DNA from: Bacillota bacterium
GTDB taxonomy: Bacteria > Bacillota > Clostridia > Peptostreptococcales > Anaerovoracaceae
Direction: 5' to 3'
DNA: 24,873 bases
NCBI GenBank assembly: GCA_017534025.1
Contig: JAFWDF010000017.1
Span: forward strand, 1 to 24,873
Shown here: positions 15,513 through 22,280 of the stretch, piece after piece
Layout: each line of letters begins with the position of its first letter
How positions within the stretch are numbered: position 1 is the stretch's first letter
Translations under genes and position numbers: made by a program
Notes under the pieces: generated by a model
Seen by the model: only the letters and a program-made list of their open reading frames with translations
The model's database searches: none
Told to the model about the DNA's origin: nothing

Positions 15513-16567
15513 ATGCGCAAACAGAACTGGCCCGGAAAATTCTTTCTGAATATGACGGGCCGCCGATCCGTGTGATGGAGGTCTGCGGTACGCATACCCA
15601 TGAAATATTCCGGCTGGGAATCCGCAGCGTTCTGCCGAAACAGCTGGAGGTCATTTCCGGACCGGGATGTCCGGTCTGCGTTACTCCGGCGGAGTATATA
15701 GATGAAGCCGTCTGGCTGGCGCTGGAAAAAAACGTGACAATCTGCACCTTCGGGGATCTGGTTCGCGTGCCGGGCAGCCGTTCTTCCCTGGCGGATGCCC
15801 GCAGCAGGGGAGCCCGCATTCAGGTAGTTTACGCACCGGAGGATGCCATGCGCTATGCGGGAGAGCATCCGGAGGAAGAAGTGGTCTTTCTGTCCGTCGG
15901 ATTTGAAACGACGACACCGGCGTCCTGCCTGGCACTGCAGAAGGCGGAGGAAGCGGGCATTACGAACTTTTCCCTGCTGACCGCGAACAAAACCATGCCG
16001 GGCGCGTATCTGGCCATGGGGGACAGCGCGGATGCGTTCCTGTATCCGGGGCACGTGCATGCCATCATTGGTACCGGGCTGTGTGAGCAGCTAGCTGCGG
16101 AAAACGGAATCAGCGGCGTAGCTGCCGGCTTTACGGCTTCGGACCTGCTGCTGGCATTTGCTCTGATCGTCAAAAAGACGCAGGAGGGCAAACCGTTTTT
16201 TGTCAACGCCTATCCGCGGGTAGTAACCAGAGAGGGCAGTCCGGCTGCCGTTCGGCTGGTGGAGGAATGGATGGAGCCGTGTGACAGTGAATGGCGCGGA
16301 ATCGGAATTATTCCAGATTCCGGTCTGCAGCTGAAGAAAAAAAGAGACGTTTACGATGCCAGAATCCGTTTCGGTATTCCGAAAATGGATGCCGCCAGGC
16401 CGACTGCCTGCCGCTGCGGTGAAGTGCTGCAGGGTATCTGCAGGCCGACAGACTGCAAACTGTTCGGAAAGGCCTGTGTGCCGGATCATCCGGTGGGAGC
16501 CTGCATGGTTTCCGGGGAAGGGGCATGTTCAGCATATTATCAGTACGGAGGGTACATCAATGGATAA
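15509..16567 (+). CDS. hypD: Hydrogenase maturation protein HypD
   Basis: This 352-aa protein is the scaffold with HypC on which the Fe(CN)2CO group is assembled; it receives cyanide from HypE and supplies electrons through a [4Fe-4S] cluster. MEVCGTHTHEIF (23-34) and SGPGCPVCVTP (50-60, Cys54 and Cys57) form the active cleft. GFETTTP lies in the middle. The cysteine-rich C-terminus has Cys at 301, 303, 311, 316, 323, 332 and 340, supplying the cluster ligands and redox thiols. All key positions look intact. ATG 15509 overlaps the hypC stop, and hypE starts 8 nt before its own stop. Confidence 0.97.
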   Translation: MNAQTELARKILSEYDGPPIRVMEVCGTHTHEIFRLGIRSVLPKQLEVISGPGCPVCVTPAEYIDEAVWLALEKNVTICTFGDLVRVPGSRSSLADARSRGARIQVVYAPEDAMRYAGEHPEEEVVFLSVGFETTTPASCLALQKAEEAGITNFSLLTANKTMPGAYLAMGDSADAFLYPGHVHAIIGTGLCEQLAAENGISGVAAGFTASDLLLAFALIVKKTQEGKPFFVNAYPRVVTREGSPAAVRLVEEWMEPCDSEWRGIGIIPDSGLQLKKKRDVYDARIRFGIPKMDAARPTACRCGEVLQGICRPTDCKLFGKACVPDHPVGACMVSGEGACSAYYQYGGYING

Positions 16568-17570
16568 TGAAAAATTTGTTACACTGGCCCACGGCGCAGG
16601 CGGCCGCCAGACTGGCGCGCTGATCGGGAATATCTTCAGGAAATATTTTGATAATCCTGATCTGACGGCGGATGATGCCGCGGTGCTGCCGCTGGACGGC
16701 GGCCGGTACGCTTTTTCCACGGACGGCTTTATCGTCTCTCCGGCGGTTTTTCCGGGCGGAAATATCGTGAAACTGTCCATCTGCGGCACGGTTAATGACC
16801 TGGCCTGCATGGGTGCAGAGCCTCTGTATCTGTCCTGCGCCTTTGTTATTGAGGAAGGCTTCCCGATGGATACCCTGGAACAGCTGGCGCAGTCCATGGC
16901 GGAAACGGCAGCGGAAACCGGCGTCCGGATTGTGGCCGGCGACACCAAGGTCGCAGGCAAAGGCCAGGTGGACGGTGTGTTCATCACAACCACCGGCGTG
17001 GGAAGAATCCGGGAGGATGTATCCACCTCCGGCGCACTGGCACAGCCGGGAGACGCGGTGCTGGTCAGCGGGGATATCGGCCGGCACGGATGCACCATTC
17101 TGCTGGCGCGGGACGAGTTCGGCATTGATGCGGATGTGACCAGCGACTGCGCGCCGCTGTGGGGTACGGTCAAAGCGGCGCTGGATGTCTGCCCGGAGAT
17201 CCATGTCATCCGGGATGCCACCCGGGGCGGCGTGGGTACAGTATTGTACGAAATTGCAGAACAGAGCGGCACAGGCATTAACATTGAGGAAGAAAAGCTG
17301 CCGGTGCAGGACGCTGTACAGGGCGTGTGCGGCATGCTGGGTCTTTCGCCGCTGTACCTGGCCTGCGAAGGGCGGATGGTCATGGTTGTTCCGCAGGATC
17401 GGGCGGAACAGGTCCTGGAGGCGATCCGGCAAATCCCTTATTCAAAGGAGGCCGCCATTATCGGCCATGTAACGGAGGATATGCCGGGGCGGGTAACCGT
17501 AACCACGGAAATCGGCGGGAAAACACTGCTTCCGCCGCCGCGGGGAGAACTGCTTCCGCGCATCTGCTAG
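16560..17570 (+). CDS. hypE: Carbamoyl dehydratase HypE
   Basis: This 336-aa PurM/SelD-like ATPase dehydrates the carbamoyl group placed on its last cysteine by HypF, giving a thiocyanate that donates CN to HypCD. The C-terminus PRIC is the canonical acceptor tail with Cys336. LAHGAGGRQT (9-18), DDAAVLPL, STDGFIVSPAVFPGGNIVKLSICGTVNDLACMGA-type blocks and RDATRGGVGTVL are the typical AIR-synthase-fold motifs. The start at ATG 16560 overlaps hypD by 8 nt and follows GGAGG-like ACGGAGGG at 16545-16552; the frame is open far upstream, but that part is hypD in another frame. It is the last gene of the operon. Confidence 0.97.
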   Translation: MDNEKFVTLAHGAGGRQTGALIGNIFRKYFDNPDLTADDAAVLPLDGGRYAFSTDGFIVSPAVFPGGNIVKLSICGTVNDLACMGAEPLYLSCAFVIEEGFPMDTLEQLAQSMAETAAETGVRIVAGDTKVAGKGQVDGVFITTTGVGRIREDVSTSGALAQPGDAVLVSGDIGRHGCTILLARDEFGIDADVTSDCAPLWGTVKAALDVCPEIHVIRDATRGGVGTVLYEIAEQSGTGINIEEEKLPVQDAVQGVCGMLGLSPLYLACEGRMVMVVPQDRAEQVLEAIRQIPYSKEAAIIGHVTEDMPGRVTVTTEIGGKTLLPPPRGELLPRIC

Positions 17571-17591
17571 GAAAACAAAAAAAGAAAACAC

Positions 17592-17630
17592 GGCCGGAAT
17601 CCTGTCGGGGATATCCGGTCTTTTCTGTTT
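17592..17630 (+). terminator. Terminator of the nitrogenase-like/hyp operon
   Basis: GGCCGGA-ATCC (from 17592) pairs with GGGATATCCGGTC (ending 17620), giving a stem of about 11 bp with a single-base bulge, followed by TTTTCTGTTT. Confidence 0.75.
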
Positions 17631-17665
17631 CCGTCATGCAGACCGTTAAGAATCCAATCCTGACA

Positions 17666-17694
17666 TTGCGAACCGGTTTCGTTAGTGATAAAAT
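17666..17694 (+). promoter_or_regulatory. Promoter of the hydrolase-murF-like unit
   Basis: TTGCGA (17666-17671) and TAAAAT (17689-17694) are 17 bp apart, with TG one base upstream of the -10 (extended -10). A perfect TATAAT at 17694-17699 overlaps but lacks a -35 at the right distance. Confidence 0.5.
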
Positions 17695-17739
17695 ATAATA
17701 ACTATAATGTTTTGAAAGAGAGAAGGTAAGTTCATTATT

Positions 17740-18501
17740 ATGGATTGTTATATAGACGGCATGAAACTCCATTATATCGAAGACGGTGAAGGTCCTGCGG
17801 TGCTGTTCCTGCACGGCTGGGGCTCCAATGCGCGGGCGTTTGATCAGGTTTGCGGCCTGGTGAAGGACCGCTTCCGCATGATCCGGCTGGATTTCCCGGG
17901 ATTCGGGGACAGCGGCGAGCTGAAGGAATCCTGGTGTGTGGATGATTATGTCGACATTACGGTAAAATTTATTGAGCATCTCGGGCTGCAGTCGGTGAAT
18001 CTGATCGGCCATTCCTTCGGCGGCAGAGTCATTATCAAAATGAATTCCAGAAACAACCCGTTTTCCATTCATCGCATCATGCTGGTGGACAGCGCTGGGA
18101 TCCGGCCTCCGAAAAACATGAAAAAAGAGGCTAAGATCAAAGTGTTCAAGGCGGGCAAGAAAGTGCTCGGCCTGAAGCCGGTGGAAAAAATGTTTCCGGA
18201 CGCGCTGGAACGTTTCCGGAGCCATTTCGGCTCGGCGGATTACCGGAATGCCAGCGGGCCCCTGCGGGAGACCATGGTGCGGGTGATCAATGAGGACCTC
18301 ACGGCGTATCTGAAGAATATCAAGGCGCCGACCCTGCTGATCTGGGGCGATGAGGACGACGCGACACCGCTGCGCGACGCGGAAATTATGAAAAAGGAAA
18401 TCCCGGACGCGGGATTATATGTTATTAAAGGCGCGGGTCATTTTTCTTTCCTGAAGGATCCGTATGTCGTGGCAGAAGCCATGAAGAACTTTTTTGCTTA
18501 G
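17740..18501 (+). CDS. Alpha/beta hydrolase
   Basis: This 253-aa soluble hydrolase has the alpha/beta fold: oxyanion-hole segment HGWGSN (25-30), nucleophile elbow GHSFGG with Ser92, an acid in WGDEDDATP (202-210), and the catalytic His in GAGHFSF (His234). The intact triad suggests an active esterase, peptidase or C-C hydrolase. The substrate is unknown. ATG 17740 is preceded by AGAAGG. It is followed 20 nt later by a MurF-like gene, so a cell-envelope related substrate is conceivable but not shown. Confidence 0.92.
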   Translation: MDCYIDGMKLHYIEDGEGPAVLFLHGWGSNARAFDQVCGLVKDRFRMIRLDFPGFGDSGELKESWCVDDYVDITVKFIEHLGLQSVNLIGHSFGGRVIIKMNSRNNPFSIHRIMLVDSAGIRPPKNMKKEAKIKVFKAGKKVLGLKPVEKMFPDALERFRSHFGSADYRNASGPLRETMVRVINEDLTAYLKNIKAPTLLIWGDEDDATPLRDAEIMKKEIPDAGLYVIKGAGHFSFLKDPYVVAEAMKNFFA

Positions 18502-18521
18502 TAAGATGTGGGGGAACCTTG

Positions 18522-20069
18522 ATGTTTAATATACTCTGGCTGATTGCGTTTGCCGTGGCATACGGGCTGTTTCTGCAGTACCTTATGCACATGTTCCAGC
18601 TGAATTCCTATAAAAGAGATGAACAGACCGCCTGGATGAAACGGAGTCCGGGAAGACTGGCCGCGTGCTGCTGCATTCCTCTGGTGATGCTGATTCTGTC
18701 TCTGTTTAAGATTCTTCCGGGTCCGGTGGCTCTGCTGCTGTGGGCAGCCGCCATTCTGCCGGCCGTTCGCCGCCAGAAAGCGAAAAAGCCGCTGGTTTAC
18801 ACGGCCCGGGTGAACCGCATGCTGGTGACCCATGCCATTATCCTCGTGCTGATTCTGATTCTGACCGGGATATTCGCGGGGCGCTGGCTTCTGACTGCGG
18901 CCTGTGCGATGTATCTCCTTCTGCCGGTCCTGATCTTTCTGGTCAATACCATTAATGCGCCGGTCCAGAAAGCCGTCAACCGCAGTTATGTTAATGACGC
19001 GAAGCGGAAGCTGGAGGACATGAAGAAGAGCGGCCTCACCGTGGTGGGCATCACCGGCAGCTACGGGAAAACCAGTGTGAAGTTTTTCCTGACCGATCTG
19101 CTGTCCGGAAAATACAACGTGCTCTGCACGCCGAAGAACTATAATACCGATCTGGGCGTAACGAAAACGATCCGGGAGGACCTCAATGCAACCCATCAGA
19201 TTTTCGTGTGCGAGATGGGGGCACGGCGGGTCCGGGATATTCAGGATATCTGTGATATCGTACACCCGGAATACGGCATTATTACTTCGATCGGACCGCA
19301 GCATCTGGAGACCTTCGGCAGCATCGACAACATCATTGCGACGAAATTTGAACTGTATAACAGCATTCCGGATGACGGCACGGTCTTCCTGAATTATGAT
19401 AATGAATATATCCGCAATTACCACGGAGACCGGAACCAGAAAGGTTTCGGAAGGGATGCCGGTGCGGATTTCCGGCTGGAATCACTGGAAATGTCTTCCT
19501 CCGGCAGCCGCTTTACGGTCAGCATCGAGGGCGAAACGGCGGAATTTACCACCGATCTCATCGGCGAGTACAATATTCTGGATATTCTGGCGGCGATTTC
19601 GGCGGCGTACACGCTGGGCGTCAGCGTGAAGGAACTGGTTCGCAGGGTGAAGAAGCTGCGTCCGGTGGAACACCGTCTGCAGCTGCTGCCAAAGACCGGC
19701 CGTGTTTCCATCATCGACGATGCGTACAATTCCAATCCGAACGGATTCCGCGGAGCGGTGGATACCATCAGTTTCTTTGATGCGGTGAAGGTACTGGTGA
19801 CGCCGGGTATGATCGAGCTTGGCGAAAAGGAATACGAGCTGAATTACGAGGCCGGCCGCCATGCTGCGGAAGTCTGCGATTACATTATTCTGGTCGGCAG
19901 AAATCAGACGAAGCCGCTGCAGGATGCCGTGCGCGCGTCGGAAACCTTTGACAGCAGCCATCTGCATGTCGTGGACCGGCTGGAGCAGATGTGGCCGATC
20001 GTCAACAGCATTCCGGGAGATCGGGATATTATCGTCCTTCTGGAAAACGATCTGCCGGATAATTACTGA
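18522..20069 (+). CDS. Membrane-anchored MurF-like Mur ligase
   Basis: This 515-aa protein has an N-terminal membrane part of about 150 residues with hydrophobic segments at about 2-22, 47-63, 66-82, 101-119 and 122-141, then a Mur ligase. The ligase shows the ATP loop GITGSYGKTS (176-185), EMGARRVRDI, VEHRLQLL, SIIDDAYNSNPNG and TPGMIELGEKEYE, all in the MurF pattern (UDP-MurNAc-tripeptide:D-Ala-D-Ala ligase). Canonical MurF is soluble and about 450 aa, so the membrane domain is unusual. A second, housekeeping MurF elsewhere is likely but cannot be checked here. ATG 18522 follows GGGGGAA; the TTG just before is the alternative. The Ddl-like gene is next. Confidence 0.88.
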   Translation: MFNILWLIAFAVAYGLFLQYLMHMFQLNSYKRDEQTAWMKRSPGRLAACCCIPLVMLILSLFKILPGPVALLLWAAAILPAVRRQKAKKPLVYTARVNRMLVTHAIILVLILILTGIFAGRWLLTAACAMYLLLPVLIFLVNTINAPVQKAVNRSYVNDAKRKLEDMKKSGLTVVGITGSYGKTSVKFFLTDLLSGKYNVLCTPKNYNTDLGVTKTIREDLNATHQIFVCEMGARRVRDIQDICDIVHPEYGIITSIGPQHLETFGSIDNIIATKFELYNSIPDDGTVFLNYDNEYIRNYHGDRNQKGFGRDAGADFRLESLEMSSSGSRFTVSIEGETAEFTTDLIGEYNILDILAAISAAYTLGVSVKELVRRVKKLRPVEHRLQLLPKTGRVSIIDDAYNSNPNGFRGAVDTISFFDAVKVLVTPGMIELGEKEYELNYEAGRHAAEVCDYIILVGRNQTKPLQDAVRASETFDSSHLHVVDRLEQMWPIVNSIPGDRDIIVLLENDLPDNY

Positions 20070-20079
20070 GGAAGCTTTG

Positions 20080-20109
20080 CGGCAGCTGCGGACCGGATCC
20101 GGGCTGCCG
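20080..20109 (+). promoter_or_regulatory. Intercistronic hairpin between the murF-like and ddl-like genes
   Basis: CGGCAGC (20080-20086) pairs with GCTGCCG (20103-20109), with an inner CGGA/TCCG stem. No T-run follows. It could be an RNA processing or partial termination signal. Confidence 0.45.
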
Positions 20110-20130
20110 GAACATACATTATAAAGAAAC

Positions 20131-20163
20131 GGAGGAAACCGCGGCTGCGGCCGCGGGATCATG
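20131..20163 (+). promoter_or_regulatory. Ribosome binding site split from the start codon by a hairpin
   Basis: GGAGG (20131-20135) is 25 nt before ATG 20161, too far for normal initiation, and no start codon lies at normal distance. CCGCGGC (20139-20145) and GCCGCGG (20150-20156) form a perfect 7-bp GC stem with a TGCG loop in between. If folded, the effective spacing falls to 7 nt (AAA plus GATC). Confidence 0.6.
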
Positions 20164-21357
20164 ACCATGAAGATCAAAGTAGGCATTTTTTTCGGAGGCA
20201 ATAGCGTAGAGCATGAGATTTCTGTCATCTCCGCGCTGCAGGCCATGCGCGCCATGGATACGGACAGGTATGATATCGTGCCGGTTTACATTACCCATGA
20301 CGATCGTTTTTTCACGGGTGAGGAGCTGAAGACTATTGAAAATTTCAGCGATATTAATGGCCTTCTGGCGAAAAGCCAGCAGGTAATCCCGGTGAAGGGG
20401 AAAGACCGGATCGATCTGTACCGCTTCCCGTTCGGGATGCTGAACCGGAAACCGGTCGACTATATTGATGTATCGTTCCCGATCGTGCACGGTACGAATG
20501 TAGAAGACGGTGCGCTGCAGGGCTACCTGAAATATATGGGCGTGCCGATGGTGGGACCGGATGTGATGTCCTCCGCCGTCGGGATGGACAAGTATGTGAT
20601 GAAGAATCTGCTGCGGGCGGAAGGAATCCCCGTACTGGACGGCATGACCATCAGCTCCTATGATTTTGAAGACGATGAAGATGCCGTGCTCAACAGTGTG
20701 GAGGAACGCTTCTCCTATCCGGTAATCGTGAAGCCGGTGAATCTGGGCTCCAGTGTGGGAATCAAAATTGCCCGGGACCGGGAAGGGCTCCGTGAGGCAG
20801 CGGCCTATGCCTTTGAGTATGCCCATTGCCTGCTGATCGAACGGGCGATCACACAGCTGCGGGAGATTAACTGTTCCGTGCTCGGTGATACGGAGAACGC
20901 GGTGGCTTCGGAATGTGAAGAGCCGTTCAACACCGATGAAATTCTCAGCTATGAAGATAAATACATGAGCAGCTCCTCCAGCAAGGGCATGGCCAGTGTA
21001 AAAAGAAAACTGCCGGCTGATATCAGTGAGGAACTGCGGGAGCAGATCCGCAGTCTGGCGGTGCGGACCTTCCGCGCGATGCGCTGCACCGGCGTAGTGC
21101 GGATTGACTTCATGATCGACGGGGAAGACAACACCGTGTATGTCAATGAAGCCAATACCATTCCGGGTTCTCTTTCCTTCTATCTCTGGAAAGAGAGCGG
21201 CATGGAATATAAAGAGCTGCTGAACCGTCTCATTGACCTGGCGTTCAAGAGGGCGCGGGAAGAAAATGCCATTTCCTATGAAATTGAGACCAATATTCTG
21301 AAAGGGTATTCCTTCGGCGGGGCAAAGGGCTCCAAGGCAAAAGGCGGGAAAATCTGA
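20161..21357 (+). CDS. D-alanine-D-alanine ligase family protein, atypical
   Basis: This 398-aa ATP-grasp ligase joins two D-amino acids for peptidoglycan precursor synthesis. FGGNSVEHEISV (11-22), FPIVHGTNVEDGALQGYL (106-123), VKPVNLGSSVG (190-200), RIDFMID and VNEANTIPG (328-336) are Ddl motifs. The omega-loop has YEDKY with Tyr268, the residue type that goes with D-Ala rather than D-lactate as second substrate, but the loop continues with a serine run, and the C-terminal signature is NTIPGSLSFYLWK rather than the usual NTxPGFT. So it belongs to a divergent Ddl group and its exact product is uncertain. It lies downstream of the MurF-like ligase and 1 nt before the next gene. ATG 20167 is an alternative start. 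Confidence 0.88.
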   Translation: MTMKIKVGIFFGGNSVEHEISVISALQAMRAMDTDRYDIVPVYITHDDRFFTGEELKTIENFSDINGLLAKSQQVIPVKGKDRIDLYRFPFGMLNRKPVDYIDVSFPIVHGTNVEDGALQGYLKYMGVPMVGPDVMSSAVGMDKYVMKNLLRAEGIPVLDGMTISSYDFEDDEDAVLNSVEERFSYPVIVKPVNLGSSVGIKIARDREGLREAAAYAFEYAHCLLIERAITQLREINCSVLGDTENAVASECEEPFNTDEILSYEDKYMSSSSSKGMASVKRKLPADISEELREQIRSLAVRTFRAMRCTGVVRIDFMIDGEDNTVYVNEANTIPGSLSFYLWKESGMEYKELLNRLIDLAFKRAREENAISYEIETNILKGYSFGGAKGSKAKGGKI

Positions 21358-21358
21358 T

Positions 21359-21964
21359 ATGATTAAATCGACGATCCGGGCGGGCACTTACCGGGCCATG
21401 TACCGGCTGCTGGACCGGGTGTCTCCGCTGGAGTTTGACTGCGGCCTGCTGTGCGGGGCGGCCTGCTGCCGGGATGTGCAGCAGGAGGATGACGAGGAAA
21501 TGGGCATGAGTCTGCTTCCCGGTGAAGATAAGATCCATGACCGGAAGGACGGCTGGCTTGCCTGGCATGAAGACAGTACGGAAGACCTGGATTATCCGGA
21601 TTCGTGGAACGGCAAAGTCTTTTTTGTCCGCTGCGGCGGCCCGGAGCATTGCCGCAGGACCATGCGGCCGATCCAGTGCCGCACCTTTCCGCTGGCGCCG
21701 CACCTGAACGGCCCGTCGGATCTGGTGATGATTCTGAATGATATGGTACTTCCTTATGAGTGCCCGCTGACCGATCCGGAGATGGCCATGGCACTTGGCA
21801 GACCTTTTGTCCGGGCCACCTATACCGTCTGGAAACGCCTGCTCAGCGATCCTCTGATCTATGATCTGGTGGAGGCGGACTCGCTCGAAAGGGAAGCCGT
21901 AACTGTAGTGTTTGATCCGGAAGAACGCTATCTTCCGGGATATCTGCTTTTAAATAAGCGGTAA
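21359..21964 (+). CDS. YkgJ-like cysteine-cluster protein
   Basis: This 201-aa protein has eight cysteines in a metal-binding type arrangement: Cys28, Cys32, Cys36 and Cys37 in FDCGLLCGAACC, then Cys92 and Cys98, Cys107 in RPIQCRTFPL, and Cys135 in YECP. The RPIQCRTFP segment resembles the YkgJ / zinc- or iron-chelating cysteine cluster family. No membrane segment is seen. It starts 1 nt after the Ddl-like stop, so it is translationally coupled to cell-wall ligases. Its job is not known. Confidence 0.75.
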   Translation: MIKSTIRAGTYRAMYRLLDRVSPLEFDCGLLCGAACCRDVQQEDDEEMGMSLLPGEDKIHDRKDGWLAWHEDSTEDLDYPDSWNGKVFFVRCGGPEHCRRTMRPIQCRTFPLAPHLNGPSDLVMILNDMVLPYECPLTDPEMAMALGRPFVRATYTVWKRLLSDPLIYDLVEADSLEREAVTVVFDPEERYLPGYLLLNKR

Positions 21965-21997
21965 AAATGTGTATTCGTTGAAAGGACTGATGAAACA

Positions 21998-22228
21998 ATG
22001 ATCGATGACAAAACCAGAAGAGTGCTGCGCCATCTGTGGGAAACGGAAGATGAACGGATCTGCACAGCGACATGGAGAACGACTCTGACACCGGAAGAGG
22101 AAGCGCTGGTGTTTGAATGGGATGAACAGCTGGAACAGGCAAGAACCGGTTTTGAAACCGTGTATAATGATCTGGATGATGAGGACATTGCGGCGATGGA
22201 GATGGAAGCGCGCGGTATCATGATCTGA
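21998..22228 (+). CDS. Hypothetical 76-aa acidic protein
   Basis: This is a short soluble protein rich in Glu and Asp and probably mostly helical, with no cysteine-rich or DNA-binding motif except a single Cys near residue 22. I do not recognise it. Its reality is supported by the good site GAAAGGA (21980-21986) before ATG 21998, and by fitting between two same-strand genes without overlap (33 nt after the YkgJ-like stop). Confidence 0.7.
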   Translation: MIDDKTRRVLRHLWETEDERICTATWRTTLTPEEEALVFEWDEQLEQARTGFETVYNDLDDEDIAAMEMEARGIMI

Positions 22229-22280
22229 TGAATTGTGTATTCCGGAATGGGAATACCCGGTAGTGGATAAGGAGATTAAT

